A DNA stretch of 64,000 bases from Dyadobacter sp. NIV53 (GTDB taxonomy: Bacteria; Bacteroidota; Bacteroidia; Cytophagales; Spirosomataceae), in NCBI RefSeq assembly GCF_019711195.1, contig NZ_CP081299.1, positions 7,226,501 through 7,290,500 of the forward strand, in the 5' to 3' direction. The notes beneath the pieces are model-generated. The model saw only the letters and a list, made by a program, of their open reading frames with translations. It was not told the origin of the DNA and did no database searches. This document shows positions 33,327 to 42,451 of the stretch, piece by piece. Both the position numbers and the translations under genes were made by a program. The first letter of the stretch is position 1. Every line of letters starts with the position of its first letter.

Positions 33327-35453
33327 TTATAATTTTATGAATCTGCCGGTATCTATTTTCTGGTTATAGAAAATAACCTGCACAATATATAAACCGGATA
33401 TTAACTGATCAGTCGGTATACTGTTTGATTGTGATAATTTTGAATTAAAAACAGTTTTGCCTGTTGCACTGGTTATTTTGACAGATTTTACCTGACTCCA
33501 GTCATTCAGCGTAATTTTCAGATCCTGCGAATTTATAATCGGGTTTGGATATAGCTTTATCTGATTGTGCAGACTAAAATTCAGACTTTCTATATGGCTG
33601 TATGCATACGTGCCGTCATAATCTATCATCTTTAAACGGTAAAGATTTTCACCATCGACAGGATCAGTATCGCTGAAAAAGTAATGCTGTATGGAAGTGC
33701 TTTCATGATTTGAATTCACGTTTCCAATTCTGATCCAGGATTTGCCGTCTTTGCTGCGTTCAATTTGGAAGCCCTCGCTATTTGTTTCGGCTGATGTGGA
33801 CCAGCTTAGAATTGCTGTCTGTGCCTCTGGTTTTACCATGAAACTGATTAAGCTTACTGGAAGTGGGTCGGCAATTGTAATTGAATAAGTGAAGGTTACA
33901 ACATCACCCAATGAAGTTCCAGGGCCTGAATCTACAATATTAACATGAATATCAAATGTGCCATTGGTAAAGGGGGTTCCCGAAACAATGCCCGATGGTG
34001 AAAGCTGTAAGCCGGTTTTCGCTGTTAAATCTGATGATGTAAAAACAAGATTCCGTCCCCCCGGATTAGAAACTATTACATTTGTTGAAGTGTACAGTTT
34101 GTCTTTACTTCCCCCCGGCAATACATTCTGAACGGGCAGGGGCAGAACAGTAATATTTGCAGTAGCACCAGCAGATTTATTGCTGCAGCCTGGTCTCACT
34201 GCCTGAACCTGATAGGAAGTATTTGCTGAAAGTACCGGAGTAGTAAACGGACTGGTTGTAGCGCCGGAAGGTGTCCATAACAGTCCGTCACCAGTACTGG
34301 CCACTGCGGATAACGACGCTGTTTTTCCACTATAAATAGTCACATTAGCAGTTGTAACAACAGGGGCTTTTATCGCTGAGCCTATTTCGTAAACTTTTAC
34401 CGCAGATACAGCATTTAAAAGTCCATCGCCTAATGAAATTTCAATCCTGTCAAAAGCTACGGTTGAAGGAATTACGAACTCCACCAAAGGATTTCCTGCT
34501 GATCCGCCAAGAAGTTTAACATTGATTAATGAGGCAGAACTGCTGACAATGGTTGAAGGGCCGTTTCCTAATGTGGTTTGTATAAGTATACCATTAGCTA
34601 TTGCTGTAGCATCTAATACACCGGTCTGGAGCTGGGCAACAACCCTGATATTATCTCCTGCTGGAACAACAGAATTTAAAATGCTGGTCAGATATGTTTT
34701 AGAACCGACGCTTAAAGCAGAACTTAGAAGTGCAAAGGTCCCATCATTGTTATCTACAGCATTTTTTGGATCCGTGATTAAATTAAGTGTGCTTGCCACA
34801 TCAGAAGTAAATCCATGAATTACGTCCGCTGCCTGGTTACAAGCAATATCTCCTGCGGGCGTTTTATTGATATATCCTTCATATATTCTGACAGATGGGC
34901 CAACAACAGATAAAAGTGTCCTTGTTGTTATTCTGACCGAATTAAATGATTCGCCCGGCGCAGGTATAACAAAATCATAAATTGCATCTCCGGAAAGAAG
35001 GGCCAGTAATGAAGCAACATTAACAGCTGACCCAACGGGGATATCTTCGTTATAAGCCTGCAATTCAACACTGCTTGCAGCAGCAAGTAAACCACCGCTA
35101 ACGCCTATTTTTACATGTATAGGGTCAGTTGCAGCGGGGGCCTTTTCAACACTGGCAGGAAATGTCAGTTGCTGATAACAGTTACTTCCTAAGGCAGAAG
35201 TTAACGGAAAAGACAATGTACTGTAATCATCAGGATTTCCTCCAATTGCCTGGCCCGGATCAGAGACATGTGAAGTTCCTGTAATAGGTACTGATGAATG
35301 GGTTTGTGAAACCGCATAGACCCTTAAATATTCTTGTCCAAAAGAATTGGATGATAACAATAACAAAGCCAGGATCAAAGCATAATTATTATAAAAGCAC
35401 AGCTTGATACTAACTGAAACAGTAAGAGGCAGGTTGGTTTTCATAAAATTCAA
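33327..35453 (-). CDS. secreted Ig-like protein with T9SS sorting domain
   Basis: 708 residues; the start may be the second Met (35444, MKTNLPLTVSVS). The signal peptide covers about 20-40 (LILALLLLSSNSFGQ). The N-terminal half contains two related beta-rich modules (about 40-180 and 205-375, each ending with an 'I-EISLGDGLL / VRITTRTLL ... V-VYE' pattern), repeats of one another. Then an Ig-like segment (SYQVQAVRPGCSNKSAG), a cadherin-like putative-Ig segment (LVFTSSDLTAKTGLQLSPSG), a fibronectin-like module (AILSWSTSAETNSEGFQIER), and the T9SS type A domain (KLYPNPI... GLYIVQVIFYNQKIDTGRFI). It is a probable cell-surface protein of unknown ligand. A strong terminator lies just downstream. 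Confidence 0.85.
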   Translation of the reverse strand: MNFMKTNLPLTVSVSIKLCFYNNYALILALLLLSSNSFGQEYLRVYAVSQTHSSVPITGTSHVSDPGQAIGGNPDDYSTLSFPLTSALGSNCYQQLTFPASVEKAPAATDPIHVKIGVSGGLLAAASSVELQAYNEDIPVGSAVNVASLLALLSGDAIYDFVIPAPGESFNSVRITTRTLLSVVGPSVRIYEGYINKTPAGDIACNQAADVIHGFTSDVASTLNLITDPKNAVDNNDGTFALLSSALSVGSKTYLTSILNSVVPAGDNIRVVAQLQTGVLDATAIANGILIQTTLGNGPSTIVSSSASLINVKLLGGSAGNPLVEFVIPSTVAFDRIEISLGDGLLNAVSAVKVYEIGSAIKAPVVTTANVTIYSGKTASLSAVASTGDGLLWTPSGATTSPFTTPVLSANTSYQVQAVRPGCSNKSAGATANITVLPLPVQNVLPGGSKDKLYTSTNVIVSNPGGRNLVFTSSDLTAKTGLQLSPSGIVSGTPFTNGTFDIHVNIVDSGPGTSLGDVVTFTYSITIADPLPVSLISFMVKPEAQTAILSWSTSAETNSEGFQIERSKDGKSWIRIGNVNSNHESTSIQHYFFSDTDPVDGENLYRLKMIDYDGTYAYSHIESLNFSLHNQIKLYPNPIINSQDLKITLNDWSQVKSVKITSATGKTVFNSKLSQSNSIPTDQLISGLYIVQVIFYNQKIDTGRFIKL

Positions 35454-36207
35454 ATCATTGAAGTTAGAATTAATTAAATTTTAGAAGTACAGTTTGATTG
35501 GAATTAACGGGATGAGAACAGATCATTTAATCCGTATTTTATTTTTGCATATGGATTCAGTTTAGATGAATAATGAGGTATCAATGGTTTTGTTATTATT
35601 CTGTAAATGGCACTTGCTACTTATACAATGATTAAGGAATGAAACAGAGCCTGATAAACTATTTAAATCTAAAGCAATCAGGAAGTTTGCCAAATAAAAA
35701 TATTTATTTTCTAAAATACAAGATACTTCTATACATTAATATAAAATAATTTCTATATATTATAATAGATATTTTATATTTGGATTAAATTAGTGTCTAT
35801 CCTAAACATGCTGTTAACAAGTGCCAGTCTAATAAAGACCGTAAAGCAAACAGACACCAATCCATAGGTTTTCTAAGCAGAACATAAAAATCTATCAAGG
35901 ATAATTTCTGTATTACAATGAAATATCCTTACAATCTTTAGGTTAATTTGGCAGATAATATTATGAGCCACAACCTGCATAATAATGGACAGTACCTTTA
36001 TAAGTCAGAGTTTAAAATCATGAATTGATGTATTAAAATGAAGGAAAGAGGATAGGGTAGTCCAAGCTGTCAACTTATTTTAGTAGCATACAAATGCAAT
36101 AAAGTTCAAACTTGTATTGGCAGCGTGCTATTTTATTGTCCATATTATGTGCTTCAAACATCAATCTTGAAAAAAGCCTCATCATTTTGCAAGACAAACG
36201 GTTGATT
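35454..36207. other. intergenic, no gene
   Basis: Very AT-rich, with no supported frame. It contains the 34-base GTCAACTTATT motif at 36058-36091. Confidence 0.5.
36058..36091. repeat. 34-base dispersed motif, copy A
   Basis: Begins TAGTCCAAGCTGTCAACTTA and ends GTAGCATAC. 28 of 34 bases match 41624-41657 without gaps. Weaker relatives are at 33228 and 47429. Possibly the end of an unrecognised element. Confidence 0.5.
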
Positions 36208-38319
36208 TTAAGATTTCTGTTTATGCGGGTTTTGCAGCAGATAAGCCAGGGCAGTCTGCCTGACAGCGGTATTCTGTTTGTTGACTGCCATGGCCAGTGC
36301 CTTCCGGGACCCCACAAATACGACCAGCTTCTTTGCCCTGGTGATACCGGTATAGATCAGGTTGCGGAACAGCATGTTAAAGTGCTGGGTGACCAGGGGG
36401 ATGATAATAATTTCAAACTCGCTACCCTGTGATTTGTGAATGGTGATGCTGTAAGCCAGGTCCAGTTCCAGCAGAGATTCCCGGCTATAAATGACATCTC
36501 TGATCTGCTGACCGGCGCCAAACTGCACGATCACTTCCATGTCTTCGTTGTCGACTTCTTTGATCTGGCCAATGTCGCCATTGAAGACGTTCAGATCATA
36601 GTTGTTGCGCTTCTGGATCACGCGGTCGCCCTGCCGGAAAGTTTTTCCCCCGACTGTTACCTGGGCTTTGCCCGCAGCGGCAGGATTGATCTTTTCCTGG
36701 ATCACCTGATTGAGGTTAGCTGTTCCCAGACTTCCCCTGGTCATCGGAGAAAGGATCTGTATCTCTGCCTGTTTTCCGTAATATTTGGGAATAATGGATC
36801 CATATAGTTTTTCGACCATACCAACAGCTGAAATGCCGTAATGCAGCGAGGACCAGGGATGGATGCGCGCGGTCACTTCTTTCAGCTCGTCAGTATGGGT
36901 GCGGGCCTGCATCAGTGCATCCAGGTCCACATGGCTGAATTTGGCCGGAATGAGCAGGCCGTTGTCCTGGTGATAAGGGTCATCCGGATCTGCTGCCCGG
37001 ACCGTATCACTGCTAAGTCGCTTCACTTTGGAGATAAACCGGAGCTGCTCAGCCGTCGCTTCTTCGGAGTCGACAAAGAGACAATCTTTTTTCTGCTGCC
37101 AGACCGCGGGCGTATGAAAAGGGGAGGCTATGGCGGGCACTTCTCCCTGGTTGATCTGATGGGCGTATGAAATGATCAGTGACTCCTGCGCCTGACGGAA
37201 CACCTGCGTCAGCCGCTTGCACGGAACTGCGCCGGAGCTGATCAGATCCTTCAAGACATTGCCGGCACCGACCGCAGGCAGCTGGTCCGCATCACCGATC
37301 AGCACGAGCTGCGCCTGGATGGGCAGCGCCCGAAGCAATGCAGCCGTCAGGTGCACATCCAGCATCGAGCATTCATCGACGATCAGGATATCAGTCTGCA
37401 GGGTATCTTCCTCCCTGCGCTTGAAGCCGCCTGTGGCCGGATCAAATTCCAGCAGCCGGTGGATGGTTTTGGCTTCCAGGCCAATGACCTCGCTCATGCG
37501 CTGGGCCGCACGGCCGGTCGGGGCAGCCAGCATTACTTTCCTGTTCATTTTTTGAAGTATGCCGACCAGTGCTTTGGTTGTCGTGGTCTTTCCGCAGCCT
37601 GGTCCGCCGGTCAGGATCGAAAGCCTTTCAGCCGCAATCTGCAGCACACTCTGGCTCTGCTGCTGGCTGAGGCTGATCTGATGCTGCTGACAAAAGGCAC
37701 CGAGCTCCTGATGCAGATACTTTTGATCCGTTTTCAGGGGAAAGTTGATTAATTGTCTGACCCGCGTGGCAATATACTGTTCATCGAAGTACAGAGAGTG
37801 GGCATAGTAGCAGGTCTGTTCTGCGCCCTGCGCGTCCGGCAGCTGTCTGGTTTTAAGCTCTTCTTTTTGCTGCAGCTCTGCCAGGACGTGCTGTATGACC
37901 GGGCTGCCGGGAAGAGACAGCAGCTGCTCAACTGCCTGCAGGATCTGCTGGCGCGTCAGATAGCAGTGTCCTTCCTGACGCGCACTCTGCAGCACATGCC
38001 CGATACCGGCCTGGATCCGCTGGGGAGCATCTGCTGCCAGGCCCAGACTGATGGCCACCTGGTCAGCCGACAGAAAGCCGATACCAAAGATATCCTGGGC
38101 CAGCCGGTAGGGGTTGGTCTGTACCACCTGGATGGCATCATTGCCATAGGTTTTGTAGATTTTGACTGCAAATAGTGTAGAGATGTTATGGGACTGCAGA
38201 AACAGCATCACATTCCTGATTTCCTTATGCTCTGTCCAGGCTTTGCTGATCATTTCCAGCTTCCAGACTGGCAATGCCTTCCACCTGGGTAAGCTGACCG
38301 ATACTGTTTTCAAAAACAT
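36208..38319 (-). CDS. recD2: RecD2-type ATP-dependent DNA helicase, main piece
   Basis: 703 residues holding the SF1B helicase core: Walker A GGPGCGKTTTTKAL (about 235-248), Walker B ILIVDECSML (about 309-318), VLIGDADQLPAVGAGNVL, MTRGSLGTANLNQVIQ, and the C-terminal AYSITIHKSQGSEFEIIIIP motif. RecD2 unwinds DNA 5' to 3' in repair without RecBC. The N-terminal start (first about 18 residues) is an out-of-frame artefact. The real protein begins at 38707 and is joined by a one-base correction near 38263 (GIASL then KLEMISKAWTEHK). Total length about 830 residues agrees with the family. Confidence 0.9.
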   Translation of the reverse strand: MFLKTVSVSLPRWKALPVWKLEMISKAWTEHKEIRNVMLFLQSHNISTLFAVKIYKTYGNDAIQVVQTNPYRLAQDIFGIGFLSADQVAISLGLAADAPQRIQAGIGHVLQSARQEGHCYLTRQQILQAVEQLLSLPGSPVIQHVLAELQQKEELKTRQLPDAQGAEQTCYYAHSLYFDEQYIATRVRQLINFPLKTDQKYLHQELGAFCQQHQISLSQQQSQSVLQIAAERLSILTGGPGCGKTTTTKALVGILQKMNRKVMLAAPTGRAAQRMSEVIGLEAKTIHRLLEFDPATGGFKRREEDTLQTDILIVDECSMLDVHLTAALLRALPIQAQLVLIGDADQLPAVGAGNVLKDLISSGAVPCKRLTQVFRQAQESLIISYAHQINQGEVPAIASPFHTPAVWQQKKDCLFVDSEEATAEQLRFISKVKRLSSDTVRAADPDDPYHQDNGLLIPAKFSHVDLDALMQARTHTDELKEVTARIHPWSSLHYGISAVGMVEKLYGSIIPKYYGKQAEIQILSPMTRGSLGTANLNQVIQEKINPAAAGKAQVTVGGKTFRQGDRVIQKRNNYDLNVFNGDIGQIKEVDNEDMEVIVQFGAGQQIRDVIYSRESLLELDLAYSITIHKSQGSEFEIIIIPLVTQHFNMLFRNLIYTGITRAKKLVVFVGSRKALAMAVNKQNTAVRQTALAYLLQNPHKQKS

Positions 38320-38707
38320 CCAGGGTTTTATCCCCGAAATGTTTTACGATCCTTTTGGCTGTGACCGGACCAACCCCTTTGATCAGGCCCGAACCCAGAT
38401 ACTTTTCCAATGCATTGGTCGTGGCAGGTTTTCTTTCAATGGCTTTATCTGCCTTAAACTGCAGACCGTGACCGGGATGCGTAACCCAGTCACCATAAAA
38501 ATCCATCGTTGCCCCTGCAAATACTTTGGACTGGTGCACGACAACGGTAAGCTCCTGGCCAGGCCTTTGCAGGCTGCTGACTTTCAGTACGGAAAAACCG
38601 GTTTCTGCGCTATGGAAGGTAACGCGCAGGACGATGCCTGATAGTTTTTCTAACGCTGCTGTATTTGGTTTGTCCGGTGCAGGCATATACAATGATTTTA
38701 AAGCCAA
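38225..38707 (-). CDS. recD2: RecD2 N-terminal piece (OB fold and helix-hairpin-helix)
   Basis: 160 residues starting MALKSLYMPAPDKPNTAALE. An OB-like segment (LSGIVLRVTFHSAETGFSVL, FAGATMDFYGDWVTHPGHG) and a helix-hairpin-helix (LGSGLIKGVGPVTAKRIVKH, FGDKTLDVFENS) are the standard RecD2 N-terminus. The last about 15 residues (EAGNDQQSLDRA) are out of frame; deleting one base in CC at about 38263 (plus strand) restores the helicase frame. Confidence 0.85.
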   Translation of the reverse strand: MALKSLYMPAPDKPNTAALEKLSGIVLRVTFHSAETGFSVLKVSSLQRPGQELTVVVHQSKVFAGATMDFYGDWVTHPGHGLQFKADKAIERKPATTNALEKYLGSGLIKGVGPVTAKRIVKHFGDKTLDVFENSIGQLTQVEGIASLEAGNDQQSLDRA

Positions 38708-38889
38708 AGTTATATGAACCTGAGATATAACAAAAGTTAGATATCATTTTTAGAGCTGATATGTTGCCGTTCCGATACATCACCGGGCATACCGTGGCCC
38801 GTAATCGGGCGTCAAACCTGTTGATGGTTCAAAGGTATTCTATCAGCCTGCCGGTTCTTCAATGCAGGAATTGACAGGTCCTGGCTATG

Positions 38890-39114
38890 CTAAAAATAAA
38901 GCCAAAGTTTGCCGTCGCCGATTTTGTAGGTGACCAGCCGGTTTAAATTATAATGCTGACTGCCCACGTACATGAATTCATTCCCGAATGAAAATTCATA
39001 ACTTTCATTAAACAGCTTGTTATCATGGAAGCGGAACACGCTGACCTTGTTTACAGGGGTGCTGATGATGGCTTTTTGCAGGTGTACCGAAAGGCGTTCG
39101 CCGGATGTTTCCAT
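38890..39114 (-). CDS. small hypothetical protein
   Basis: 74 residues starting METSGERLSVHLQKAIISTP; basic/aromatic, with no membrane segment or signal. The pattern VFRFHDNKLFNESYEFSFG and TYKIGDGKLWLYF suggests a small beta-rich fold. It stands alone between recD2 and the 39443 gene. No family recognised. Confidence 0.5.
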   Translation of the reverse strand: METSGERLSVHLQKAIISTPVNKVSVFRFHDNKLFNESYEFSFGNEFMYVGSQHYNLNRLVTYKIGDGKLWLYF

Positions 39115-39442
39115 TTTAGGTTATGATTTGTTAAAGCAACAGCTGCAGCACCGGACATTTTGATTCCCGCAGGTCGCCTGCTGTTTTCAGCACCTATGTG
39201 AACGGCAGGTACATGTTAGCAGTAACAAGCTATCTCTGCCGGGTAAATATGCATGTAATATTTCCGGACAGCCCCGGAAATGGGTTAAATACCACTTATC
39301 ACACAGGTGAAACCGTATTTAAGCGGGATCAGGCCAAAACTGTCAGGGATACCCAAACGGCTCGGTAAGGTCAATAGCAAAAATATCACCGGAACGAGCG
39401 GATACAGTAGAAAAGCAGGCAAGCCAGCTTATAATATACTAC

Positions 39443-39871
39443 ATGAAATGGTCATTTACTGCTAAACCATTTATAGTCATGAAGCTTGTTGAACTACAAA
39501 AGCATTCACACCTGCTTGAAATGGTAGTCGGCACCGGGAAGCTGGAGAATCTGTATGCAGAGGATTTTCATTATATAAATAGTGGAAAAGATCCGGATGA
39601 TATACTATTCGTTTTTAACCTTACTGGTAACGCGGCCGCCGGTAAAGACCTGGTGCGTGAAGACTTTCAAACCTATCTGGCAGGCAAGGAAAACTTTGAA
39701 TCCGTGCGGATAAACTGTGGATTCGTCAGACGGCATGTTCTGATGCTATATGGTAACAGCCTGGTTAGAAAGGCGGGACTGCGCATTTTCCATCAGGAGA
39801 ATGAATATGTTCAGCACCGGGTACTTGTCCATTTGAAAGACCATGATATCATTTTCACGGCAGTCCGTTGA
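39443..39871 (+). CDS. hypothetical protein (142 residues)
   Basis: MKWSFTAKPFIVMKLVELQK; a second possible start is Met13 at 39479. A soluble alpha/beta protein with DDILFVFNLTGNAAAGKDLV and VRINCGFVRRHVLMLYGNS. No signal peptide. It is convergent with the recombinase gene on the other strand (16 bases apart). Function unknown. Confidence 0.55.
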   Translation: MKWSFTAKPFIVMKLVELQKHSHLLEMVVGTGKLENLYAEDFHYINSGKDPDDILFVFNLTGNAAAGKDLVREDFQTYLAGKENFESVRINCGFVRRHVLMLYGNSLVRKAGLRIFHQENEYVQHRVLVHLKDHDIIFTAVR

Positions 39872-39887
39872 TTCTGAGTACTCAGCT

Positions 39888-40496
39888 TTATTCTGTCTGG
39901 CTTTGATAAGCACTGATTGCAACACCACGCAACCGTAAATACTTGTAAAGTGTCATTTTTGAGACGCCAACTGTTTTGGCTATTTGATCCACACCCAGCT
40001 TTCCCTCTTTGTAATACATCTCGGCCAGCATGGATTTTTTCCGGGCTTCCGGCGAAAGTCCGCTTCTTCTGCCTCCTTTTTTGCCCCTTGCCCGGGCAGC
40101 TTGAAGACCTGCACCTGTTCTTTCCCGGACCAGGTCGCGCTCCAGCTCCGCCAGGGAGCTGAAAACATTCAGCACCAGGCTTGCGTTTGGCAAAGTCGTA
40201 TCGATAGAATCGGTTAAACTTCTCAGACCAATTTCCCGGCCATGAAAATCTGTAACCAGTTCCAAAAACTTTTTGAGCGGCAGACCCAGCCTGTCTAACT
40301 TGAAGATGCAAACGATATCTCCTTTCTGAAGCTGATTTAACATTTTTTCAAACTCCGGACGGTCCGCTTTGATACCTGAGACTATCTCCTGGAAAATGAT
40401 TTCACATCCGGCACTGGCGAGTGCGTCAAGCTGATGCTGCATAGTCTGGTCTCTGGTGGCCGCTGCCACTGATACCCTTGCGTAACCTATTACCAT
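39888..40496 (-). CDS. serine recombinase (resolvase/invertase), altered active site
   Basis: 202 residues. N-terminal catalytic domain: MVIGYARVSVA with nucleophile Ser, SGIKADRPEFEKML, CIFKLDRLGLPLKKFLELV, and GLRSLTDSIDTTLPNASLVL. The E-helix (ELERDLVRERTGAGLQAARA) is followed by an HTH with GVDQIAKTVGVSKMTLYKYL. Length and order match the family. Notably DRLGLP replaces the usual DRLGRS: the second conserved catalytic Arg is Leu, so strand exchange may be impaired. It may excise or invert nearby DNA; the tail fragment at 163-354 is a different recombinase. Confidence 0.88.
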   Translation of the reverse strand: MVIGYARVSVAAATRDQTMQHQLDALASAGCEIIFQEIVSGIKADRPEFEKMLNQLQKGDIVCIFKLDRLGLPLKKFLELVTDFHGREIGLRSLTDSIDTTLPNASLVLNVFSSLAELERDLVRERTGAGLQAARARGKKGGRRSGLSPEARKKSMLAEMYYKEGKLGVDQIAKTVGVSKMTLYKYLRLRGVAISAYQSQTE

Positions 40497-41640
40497 TTGT
40501 AGACCTGATCCATATTTTTTAAAGATAAATATACTTTAAAAGGTATACAAGTTTAGTTTACAAAATAACAAACATTTTATCCATATTAGCTCAAGCTGAT
40601 GTCTGGCAAAAAAGTGTAATTATATCCGTCTGTTTGTTTGCACTACATTAAAGATTTTGCGTTACTTTTTATAATAAGCATTACGTTTTTGATTCTATGG
40701 ATCATCATTTTGGTGATACTGAAGAACCTGGTTTAACTGTCTTTCAGTACCGGCTTGTTCATGTACTTGATTAACGAGATTGATTTTGATACGAATAAAC
40801 AAATGGATATTTTGGTTTATATCAGGTCGGACACGGATCAGATCATTGGCAGGGTTTTGCAATCTGTTTCGTTTCTTTATGCACTTTTTAAAACCATGAG
40901 ATTTTTTTCCTGGGGACCAGAGTATGATGTAAAACAAAAAAATTGCAGGTCACAGGTAATCTATTGCGATCAGAGATTCGATCACTGCTTTTTAAATATA
41001 TCTATGCTAGCAAAACAGTCTTCATGTGAATCGCAGGATGGTAACCAGTTTCAGTTCTACCAAAATAACTGTTTTAAGTGGCTCCGGCGTATTTGCCAAA
41101 GTATAGGAAGAATTAAAATTCTTTACTTTATGTAGTTCATTTGTAGCTAATTAAAGCTTACTATAAGTAATAGTAACCCTGTTTTAATTTACTTTTAAAA
41201 TAGCTGAGTGGTCAACAGTAAAGGCGAGCTGGTAGTTTTAAAGGTTGGAAGATAGATGCAGCTAACATTTGCTTAACCGTAAAATGCTCAGGACTTAAAA
41301 GTGTATATCAAAATCTCACGGCCCTGCTACACGAAAAATGTTTTCAAGAGCATAAGAAAAGCAGACGTATACTAACTTTGTTTTGCCCATATGTGGTTTT
41401 CGTCAAGGTAATTAAACTCAATCGAGTGCTACAATACCGTTACTGAGTTTTTTAGCCAAATATGAACGTAGCCAGCCCATAAGGGTCAAGAAAATATAAG
41501 TAAAACAACACCTCGTTTTCATTACCACCCATTTTGGCATTCTATAACACGCCTTATAATGAATACAACGGTTATTAATTTGAGCTATCCAAGTTTTCTG
41601 TATAAAAAAGAACAGGGGTAGGATAGTCTAAACCGTCAAC
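40497..41640. other. intergenic, no convincing gene
   Basis: Overlapping frames on both strands around 40695-41135 are rich in Cys/Phe/Asn and have no recognisable signals. I regard them as chance. The stretch ends at the FtsX-type relic. Confidence 0.45.
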
Positions 41641-41657
41641 TTATTCCCGTAGCATAC
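41624..41657. repeat. 34-base dispersed motif, copy B
   Basis: Begins TAGTCTAAACCGTCAACTTA and ends GTAGCATAC, matching 36058-36091. It lies exactly at the 5' truncation point of the permease relic. Confidence 0.5.
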
Positions 41658-42298
41658 GCCCTGGACAGTGCAAAATATACAATTGTTGGAGTTGTAGGCG
41701 ACTATAAAGGATATGGCTGGCATGATATAGTACCCCTATGTGTGTTGTGTATGGCAAAGCCCGATGGATATAAGTATATGGTTGTGCGTACAAGTAATGC
41801 CAAATTGCCACAAGTTGCGGCATTCTTACAAACTATATGGCATGAATTGGCTCCCAACCTACCTTATCGGGGTTTTCTACAATCAGATTTAATTGAAAAG
41901 GAACTCCGCATGGCGCAAGGTTTTAAATCAATTGCTTTTTTCAAGCCATTGTTACTCTGCTACTTTCAGCGTCAGGTTTATTTGCACAAATTTCATTGAA
42001 TATAGATAAACGTAGTAAAGAAATTGGCATGCGTAAAGTTGTAGACGCTTCAGTGATGCAGATAATTGGAGCAGTCAATCGGCAATTCGTGTATATCCTG
42101 CTGATTGCATTTGTGGTGGGATTGATTTTTGGTTATCTGTTTACCAGCAAGTTTATTTTCAAATATCATCCTGATGCCGGGCCAGCTCCATATATAGGAA
42201 CATTTCTGACTGTTGTAATCTGTTGTTGCATTATTATCGGTTCAAAGGTTTACCGTGCAGCCATGTCAAATCCAGTTGAAAGATTACGTGCAGACTAG
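41643..42298 (+). pseudogene. MacB/FtsX-type ABC transporter permease, C-terminal relic
   Basis: The reading VAYALDSAKYTIVGVVGDYK continues to FLQSDLIEKELRMAQGF, then shifts at the T6 run 41936-41941. In the next frame it gives AIVTLLLSASGLFAQISLNI, DKRSKEIGMRKVVDASVMQI and two membrane helices (YILLIAFVVGLIFGYLF; FLTVVICCCIIIGSKVY), ending SNPVERLRAD. KR-KEIG-RKV-GAS and NP-ELR-E are the signature of MacB/FtsX permeases with four membrane helices. The first about three quarters are missing. Confidence 0.8.
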
Positions 42299-42344
42299 TC
42301 GCATTTTTTGAAATTGGTTGGCTTTGAGATTGAATGTACTTAAT

Positions 42345-42397
42345 AAGAAAAGGATAAAAACCTACATGAATGTCGTGACGGATTTTATCCTTTTCTT
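42345..42397. terminator. bidirectional hairpin terminator
   Basis: AAGAAAAGGATAAAA pairs with TTTTATCCTTTTCTT across a 23-base loop. It lies between the plus-strand permease relic and the minus-strand ELWKSDGT gene and has T-rich flanks in both directions. Confidence 0.8.
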
Positions 42398-42451
42398 TAA
42401 TTTTACCCTATAAACCATTTTTGCCCATAGCCAGATTTTATTTCACCAGCT

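Noticed and set aside
36208..38707. Reading recD2 as two separate genes
   Set aside because: The OB/HhH piece and helicase core are halves of one protein in all RecD2 proteins; one base near 38263 restores the frame.
40755..41135. 126-residue frame on the plus strand
   Set aside because: Low-complexity Cys/Phe-rich translation, overlapping frame on the other strand, no start signal or family.
41643..42298. A complete ABC transporter
   Set aside because: Only the C-terminal permease third is present and no ATPase gene is nearby.
42345..42397. Possible riboswitch-like hairpin
   Set aside because: Located between convergent genes with T-rich flanks, which fits a terminator.
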